Source of the DNA: Prunus persica
Taxonomy: Eukaryota; Streptophyta; Magnoliopsida; Rosales; Rosaceae
DNA length: 64,000 nt
Assembly (NCBI RefSeq): GCF_000346465.2
Contig: NC_034016.1
Coordinates: 14,854,786-14,918,785, forward strand
Reading direction: 5' to 3'
Positions within the stretch are counted from its first letter, which is position 1. Every line of letters begins with the position of its first letter. Shown piece by piece: positions 58,101 through 64,000 of the stretch. Both the position numbers and the translations under genes were made by a program. Under the pieces are notes generated by a model that worked only from the letters and a program-made list of their open reading frames with translations, did not search any database and had not been told where the DNA came from.

Positions 58101-58310
58101 GAGTGGATAGTAAAAAATATTGGAAGGAGAAGAGTTTGTATGGAATTGGTGTGGAAAGTGGAAAATATGAGTAGAGAGTAAAAAATATTGGAAGGAGATG
58201 AGTTTGTATGGAGAATTGGTGTGGAAAATGAATAATGTGAGTGGAGAGTAGAAAATATTGTATGGAGAAGAAATTGTATGAAGATTTGGTGTTGAAAGTA
58301 GATAAAATGG
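58101..58310 (-). repeat. about 69-bp tandem repeat, three units
   Basis: GAGTGGATAGTAAAAAATAT-type units start near 58101, 58169 and 58239, upstream of the Myb-like gene. They mirror the tandem repeat at the other end of the element. Confidence 0.75.
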
Positions 58311-58505
58311 TTAGGTATTTATAGGGAAAAAATACATACTTTTTTGGTATTTTTTTTAAAAAAATTTCAGAATTTTTTCGGATTTTTTAGGATTTTTTTT
58401 AAAAAATTTTGGCCAAAAAAATGAGAACCGTAGGATTTCTGGAAAAAAACCAATCGGAGCCACTCGGTGTTGACACGTGGCAGGTTACCGTTGGAGCTTG
58501 CGTGT

Positions 58506-58529
58506 GGTGACGTCAGCGCTGACGTCACC
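58506..58529. promoter_or_regulatory. 24-bp perfect palindrome with two TGACGTCA-like sites
   Basis: Perfect inverted symmetry: GGTGACGTCAGC and its complement, centred between 58517 and 58518. TGACGTCA is the core of bZIP/TGA-factor sites. It lies in the GC-rich right end of the Harbinger element. Confidence 0.7.
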
Positions 58530-58686
58530 TAACTCGGGCTCGAGCCCAGTCGATTTTCGCCCTTGGGCCTGCCCGGGGTCGTGGGACCCGCAGCTTGCTC
58601 GGGCTGCTTTGGCTGCGCTGGAGCGCCTCCGGGCTCGCCTAGGGGCCATTTCCCCCGGGTTGGGTCCTGCGCTGGGCTTGCTCTTA

Positions 58687-59740
58687 GCAAGAATGAGTTG
58701 TGATTGGGCTGCTAGAGGTGGGTAACTGTTGGATGAGAGTGGATGAGTGAAGACGGGTAGGGTCGGGGCCAAATTTCCTGGGAAGAATGGGCGAGCAGAA
58801 GAAAGAGAGAGGAAGAGGGAGAGAGGAAGAGGGGGAACGAGAGAGTGAGAGAGAGAGAGAGAGAGAGAGTCAAAACCCGTACAAACGTTTAGTTTTTACT
58901 AAGGGCATATATGAAAATATAATTAATATATTTTTTTGTAATTAATGACATTGTTTTAACTAAGAAACAAATGACACATGTCATCAAAAAAAAGGAGAGA
59001 GAGAATGTTGCTATCATTCCCGTGTGTATATATATTAACCTCCCCATTTGGAGAAATATTGAAATAAAACTACTTTGCATCTGGCAATTTCCAATTGTTA
59101 TTCTAATTTCAATTTTGTTTTATTAGGTAGACCAACTTTAGAAAGGACGTGAATATTGAGAAGCTGCATCAAGGGTTCACTCATATACTTGAATCTACAT
59201 TTGAGAATAGGAACTCCTTGTGATTGATAACAAGTCCTCCACATCTTGTGTCTGGTAGGGCATGAATCCAATTAGGTGAACGTGGTACAATTTATTCACA
59301 GTTTTAAATACAAATGCATAAACATAGAGGACTTGTTAGCCAGTTTGCTTGAATTTTCATTGAAACTCTTTGTAGAACTCTTTTAAAGTGTTTTAATGAT
59401 TAATCACTTGCTTGCATGAATAAAACAAAGCAAGGGTTGGTGAAACATCACAATCAAATAATACAAGGGTCCAATATGACAACCAAAAAACAAAGCAAGG
59501 GTCCAGCTTATCTGAAACAGTGTCAAATTGAAACCACCTTTTGGCAAACCATACAACAGCAATGATGACGACAAGTTGCAAAAGGTGAGTTTAGCATTCA
59601 AATCAAAGCCAACTTGCCATATGGGGAAAAGTAAATAAAGAAGTGGAGTGTGTATAATTGGGAAATGTATCTTTTAATCTATACCAATATAAACAGAGAA
59701 CTTTACATAGACAAACCAAAAGGGGTTACACAATATGCCA
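58687..59740. other. intergenic, with (GA)n run
   Basis: No gene recognised. A GA-rich tract at about 58795-58870 includes a pure GA run at 58848-58869. The last part is probably the 3' untranslated region of the Ycf20-like gene. Confidence 0.5.
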
Positions 59741-60208
59741 TTAACTGGCAAGCTTAAAAGCATCGATGAACAAACCATAAGTGAATCCCATTTTGAAGTT
59801 GTTGAGAAGAGCAACAGGGAATGTTACTTTTGGTCGACTGTAATAAAATTTGGTCACATACTCTGTCAGGAGAACACACACGACTGAAGCAATAACGTCG
59901 TTGACTCCTAAAGCTCCAAATGACAGAGATATCGTTTGTGCAACATAAAAGCCACCCAACAAAGAGATTCCCCCAAAGAGAGCCCTACGAGATGGACTTC
60001 GAAAATAGTTCCTCGAAAGCTCTGGCACATTTCTGATGATATCAACTAGTCTCCGAGACCCTCCAGTCTCCTGCACAGCCCGAACACGAAGAAACCCTGG
60101 CGAGGGTCTCAAAGTAAAAACTCCATATTTCCCATGTGAAACTCTGTTTTGAGGACTCAATCCAAATTTATGGAGGCCTGTAGAGACCAAACTCAAGGAA
60201 TGTGCCAT
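59741..60208 (-). CDS. Ycf20-like chloroplast protein
   Basis: Single coding exon, 155 residues, ATG at 60208. The first 50 residues are Ser/Arg-rich and poor in acids, as in a chloroplast transit peptide. The rest matches the Ycf20/DUF565 family: FRSPSRRALFGGISLLGGFY, a hydrophobic span, TEYVTKFYY, and the C-terminal LNNFKMGFTYGLFIDAFKL. Two or three hydrophobic segments suggest a thylakoid or envelope membrane protein. Arabidopsis relatives include genes linked to non-photochemical quenching, so a photoprotection role is possible but not shown. The frame is intact and appears to be a live gene. Confidence 0.88.
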   Translation of the reverse strand: MAHSLSLVSTGLHKFGLSPQNRVSHGKYGVFTLRPSPGFLRVRAVQETGGSRRLVDIIRNVPELSRNYFRSPSRRALFGGISLLGGFYVAQTISLSFGALGVNDVIASVVCVLLTEYVTKFYYSRPKVTFPVALLNNFKMGFTYGLFIDAFKLAS

Positions 60209-61659
60209 TTTCTGATTTAGATTCCACTATCAAAACCAACCAAAATGCCTGCAAAATGAAATGGAAGCAACACTTGACAAGGCAACCCCAGCAGAAACAT
60301 AAACAAGACATGAAAAAAGAATCATTTCATAGCCTAAAGGAGAATGTGGTTCAGTCAATAGCAATAGTCCAAGGACTCCAATGTGAATATCCTACCTACT
60401 TTGTTTTCTCAAAATTTTCCGTAAAAGAAATTTCCTCACATAATTTTTTAACCATTGATTAGTTAATATTGTCATGTTTGAGTCACATCTATCTTAATTG
60501 GATTGATTAAAATACTTCCCACATCTTGTCGATTTTCACTATCAACAATCAATGACGTGTTACTGTATTCATTAAACAAAGCATAACATACTTAAATCTG
60601 TCCAAAAACAGCTATACACATATCCCTCTAGCTCCTTCTGTATTTTCTCATTTAAAAAATAAAGGCTTACAGCTGTCATTGACATTGTGGAATCACATTC
60701 TGTCAAAACCACTATTGCACTAGTTCAATAGGATCCAAAATTCAGAAACCACAAAATTAATTTGATGTGCAGGAACCACAAAGACTTCAGCATCCTATAG
60801 AGGACTGTCAAAAAATGAATTTTATCATCACTGTAGTGTAGCTTAAACCCCACCACCAAAAGCACTAGAGTTCTCAAAGAACAGTGAGACGCATGCTGGA
60901 AACAGAAGAATTAACCAAACTCAATGCTTCTGATAACAGGGCAAACTTCATCAAGGAATTATCTACCAAAAGCATGCTGGAAACAGAAGAATTAACAATT
61001 TTTATGGATCCACACAAATCCAGGCCTAATTATCATAACATGTGCTCCAAAGAAACTATATATACGTGATCAAAAAAATTAAAAAACTTATCAACATACA
61101 TCCACACTATCTGATATTTAGAGCCTACATGTAGGTATAATGCCGACAATATTGCAATGAGCAGCACTTGGAAGCAAACCATACTTCATATAACCATACA
61201 TTAACATGAGAATACCAACCTCATAAATACGAGGAAAATGGATACGTTTTTATGATAATGGTAAGTTGCAGGAAAGATGACAGCGGCAGTCTCACAACAC
61301 AGCTTTGACGACGATTAGTTGCTGTCTCTAAGTTTTTACTTCCAAATACTAATGCACTACCATTCATCATGCCCAGAAAAGCAGACAAGTTCATCAAATA
61401 AAAATTTAATGGTAATACCAGAACACATAGGCTGTTACCCCAGCTAAAAGCAGCGGCCAACCAATAAAACAATCAAAGTCCAGAAATGTTGATATTATTG
61501 ACAACCCATCATAGACTTCACAATTCTAAGTAAGACCCTATTGGGTTCCATGGATTTGGCATCGCAAGACCTGAGCTTGACATGGCCCTTGCAATGGCAG
61601 ATCCAAATGTGCCCCAATATCTTGGGGCTGAGACTCAAAATTCAAACATCATTTAGCTG
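60209..61659. other. upstream region of the Ycf20-like gene, no other gene seen
   Basis: AT-rich. GCATGCTGGAAACAGAAGAA occurs at about 60892 and again at 60972. Short frames here lack any recognisable domain. Confidence 0.45.
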
Positions 61660-61870
61660 ATGGTCAGAACCAAATCTACTTACCCAAGAAACCTCCTTTC
61701 AATCTCTACGGCGATGGCAGAGCCTGAAGCCGCCCAAAAGGTATCGTTGTCGCTGAAAGGCCCTAACCCAATAATAGATTTTGGTTCACCTCTTTCTCTA
61801 TCTCTCTGCAACTGCAATCCCTACTGTAAAACTATGGAGGACCATGGCGCTGGACTGTGATATGTAAGAT
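61660..61870 (+). other. possible exon fragment containing the dispersed 100-bp sequence
   Basis: A 66-residue frame includes MAEPEAAQKVSLSLKGPNP and CNCNPYCKTMEDHG. The part from 61768 repeats 45040-45140. It may be the 5' end of a host gene or a fragment of an element; I do not recognise the protein. Confidence 0.35.
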
Positions 61871-62463
61871 TGTATACGCTCGGAAGTTCGGAGGAGACAC
61901 TACGCAACCAAAGCCTCAATTGTAAATTTCGGGTTTCCACCACTACTTTAAGATCTTATCGTCAGTGTAAAAGTACTTTGCACCAAAAAAGAAAAGAAAG
62001 TAAAAGAAAATATTCTCTTTCTTTTTTTGGGGTCAAAATAAAAGGCAGTATTCTGTTATTGAAAAAAGTTCAAATTATCATGTGAACGAAAATAACATAA
62101 TAATGTTAAATTTTTTACAACAAGATACGAAACATCGAACTCATCACAAAATTAACCTAAATCCTAATATATATATCGTCATTCTCAGTTAAATGGACAC
62201 AACTTCAACTAAATGAAAGGTTAGTTGATAACTAAGTGAAGACAACTACCACTAAATGTTTGATACCAACACAAGCAAATTAATGTAGGAAAAAAAAATG
62301 TGAACGTGAGGCAAAACTAAAACTTTCTTAGTTCAAAAGCTATAAATATGAAAACACCTTGATTTATCTGATACATGTGGTTTCGAAAAAAAATAAACGT
62401 AAGAAACACACTCCAAAAGGGATTAGAATATTTTTAAAAATCTTCTCAATTTGAATATATATG
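61871..62463. other. intergenic
   Basis: AT-rich, nothing recognised. Confidence 0.5.
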
Positions 62464-64000
62464 TTTTTTTTTTTGGGGGGATGAAATAGGGGGCTGAAAA
62501 CCCCAAAAAGAAAAAAAACAAACACAGGCTACATTATATTTATCCATCGGGCTGTAGTAGCCCCCGACGAGTCATCAAGCAACAGAGGTCCCAGCCATTC
62601 AGGACTATCATCAAAAAACCAGTAACCCAAGTCCAGATTGTGACTCCAGTCAGCGACAAAGTTCCTCTCCCTATAAATATGATTAAGCCAAATCCTTCCA
62701 ATTTGATTCATTAGCCCCTTGCAGTTGCAAACCAAAGCACCAGTAGGATGACAACTATCCATCTCAGTATTATGCATAAGCATCACAGCAGTAGCTGAGT
62801 CCATCTCAACAACAACATCATATAAACTTTTTTCAACAGCTAATTTCAAGCCAGAGAATAAGCCTCATAACTCAGCTTCAAGAATTTGCCACTGCCCCAA
62901 GTTGGCAGCATAGCCAGCAATCCAGTGACCCGCATGATCTCTGATAACACCCCTCCAGCACCAATGCTTCCAGTGTTGCCTTTACGTGACCCATCCACGT
63001 TTAGCTTGAGAACCCCAATGTCTAGAGGAGTCCAGGCTAACATAATTTGAATTTTACCAACTCTAGGATGAATATTAGTAGTAGCCTTAACTCAATCTCT
63101 ACCCGCATTAATGATCAATTCACGAGAATTAAAAGGTAAGTCTGCTGCATTATTAAAGATAAAATCATTCCTCCACTTCCAAATGTACCAACAGATGAAA
63201 ACAAACATCAATCTCCAAGGGATCTGGGCAAATTGGTTTTTGGAGCAAAGGTTTTTCAAAAGCCAAGGGTGCATCTCAGCTTGGAAGAAAGGGTTAGTTT
63301 GACTGGTGTTCACAAACAGCTTCCACACTCTTTTAGCTCTTAGGCAATCACGCAGTATATGCAAAGTAGATTCAGTAGGCCAATCACAAATGCTGCAAGC
63401 GGGATCAGAAAAACTAGATGCCTAAGAGCCCGTTGCTCATTAGTCAAGATTTTTTCCTGAAAGGTTAGTCAAAAGAAGTTTTGAAGCTTGGGAGGGATTT
63501 TAAGTTTCCATATCACTTTCCACCAATGGGTCGACCAATCAGCCACCCTAAACATCAGATTGTAAGCATACTTAACAGAAAAAAAATCTCATTATAAGTA
63601 GGTTGCCAAATCTGGCAGTCCTCCAAAAAACCTCCAAAATCAGCTGGGCAACCAATAACTTTCTAAACCACTCCTCCGGAAGCACACCTCTAAGTTTCTC
63701 CACATCCCACCGACCATGCGCAAAAAAATCAGAAACCATAGTATTCAAATCAATTTCTGGAGCAACATCAACCTAGTTCATGAGGGGCACAACATCAATC
63801 CACTTATCCTTCCAAAATTTAACCTTATCTCCTTTTTCGAGCCTACATACTAGACCTTTATGAAGCAACTGAGCACCAAACATAACCCCCTTCCAGGTAG
63901 GTGAGCATTTTTGCCTAGGAGTCAAATTAGGTTCACAAAAGAAGTAACCCTTGAGGTATTTTCTCTCAAATATCTGAGCCCACAAGCCATCATCCTTCCT
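62464..64000 (-). mobile_element. LINE (non-LTR retrotransposon), 3' part, runs off the right edge
   Basis: On the minus strand the order is a reverse-transcriptase C-terminal region, a zf-RVT Cys/His domain and an RNase H domain. A run of A (plus-strand T at 62464-62475) follows and fits a poly(A) tail at the 3' end. The 5' part lies beyond the window. Confidence 0.82.
62529..64000 (-). pseudogene. LINE ORF2 C-terminal part: zf-RVT and RNase H (broken)
   Basis: 63985-63773 encodes a typical stretch after the RT domain (GDKVKFWKDKWIDVVPL). 63420-63092 holds the zf-RVT domain (CSICDWPTESTLHILRDCL, then WYIWKWRNDFIF). 63043-62529 encodes an RNase H with its acidic residues in LNVDGS, ILEAEL and VEMDSATAV. 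Frame changes near 62945 and stop codons (for example near 62865 and 63775) show decay. The fold and order are those of plant L1-type LINEs. Confidence 0.85.

Larger units (their letters stand above)
54598..58683. mobile_element. PIF/Harbinger transposon
   Basis: Flanked by TTA at 54595-54597 and 58684-58686. The left end GAGCAACTCCACCCA and the right end (GAGCAAGCCCAGCGC on the minus strand) are weakly inverted. Inside are a Harbinger DDE transposase on the plus strand and a Myb/SANT-like gene on the minus strand, the usual two-gene set. Both are damaged, so this 4.1-kb copy is non-autonomous now. Confidence 0.85.

Noticed and set aside
58477..58772. Frames in the GC-rich Harbinger end
   Set aside because: GC-rich terminal DNA lacks stops by composition; no domain and crosses the element boundary.

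Overview
This is a window of plant nuclear DNA, from a woody-dicot type genome. AT-rich introns, GT..AG splice sites, long stretches of transposon sequence and plant-only families (OBAP, Ycf20-like, B3/DUF313-like, RPM1-type NB-ARC) all point that way. Rosaceae is my impression only and is not proven by anything here. All exon structures below were read by eye from splice sites and reading frames.

Layout. 1-8753: the 3' part of a decayed Ty3/gypsy element of the Tat type (gag-protease, pol with two RNase H domains, integrase), followed by an antisense multi-exon gene with its own TATA box, then the 3' LTR. 10224-10643, 27766-28218 and 31408-31818: three small minus-strand B3/DUF313-like genes, apparently paralogues. 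11740-12705: a broken CC-NBS-LRR resistance gene. 12814-27158: a truncated hAT element with an 8-bp target duplication, split by a 13.5-kb CACTA (En/Spm) element at 13004-26468. The CACTA element carries two apparently intact genes: a Transposase_24 + Ulp1 protease fusion and a TNP2 transposase. It also carries a captured fragment of the 26S proteasome subunit gene RPN6, and its non-coding DNA, introns included, is filled with ACGACGGT/ACCGTCGT motifs. 29767-31267: two short inverted-repeat DNA transposons.

32490-54280: a tandem segmental duplication. The ancestral unit was an oil-body-associated protein gene (plus strand) next to an 18-exon gene (minus strand) for an SDR + quinone-oxidoreductase fusion protein (NQR type). 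Unit 1 is intact (32670-33410 and 33973-41446). Unit 2 keeps an intact-looking NQR copy (45931-54178), but its OBAP copy is only a 5' stub (45228-45505). The spacer between the units holds a small LTR with a tRNA-Met primer site and a field of GCCG/CGGC palindromes. Intron 2 of the second NQR copy was enlarged by Mutator-like insertions.

54598-58683: a PIF/Harbinger element with TTA target duplications and damaged transposase and Myb/SANT-like genes. 59741-60208: a chloroplast Ycf20-like gene. 62464-64000: the 3' part of a degenerate LINE that runs off the right edge.

Functionally, the host genes that look alive are the three B3-like genes, one OBAP, two NQR copies and one Ycf20-like gene. 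The rest is a layered transposon landscape. The CACTA element is the item most worth following up.
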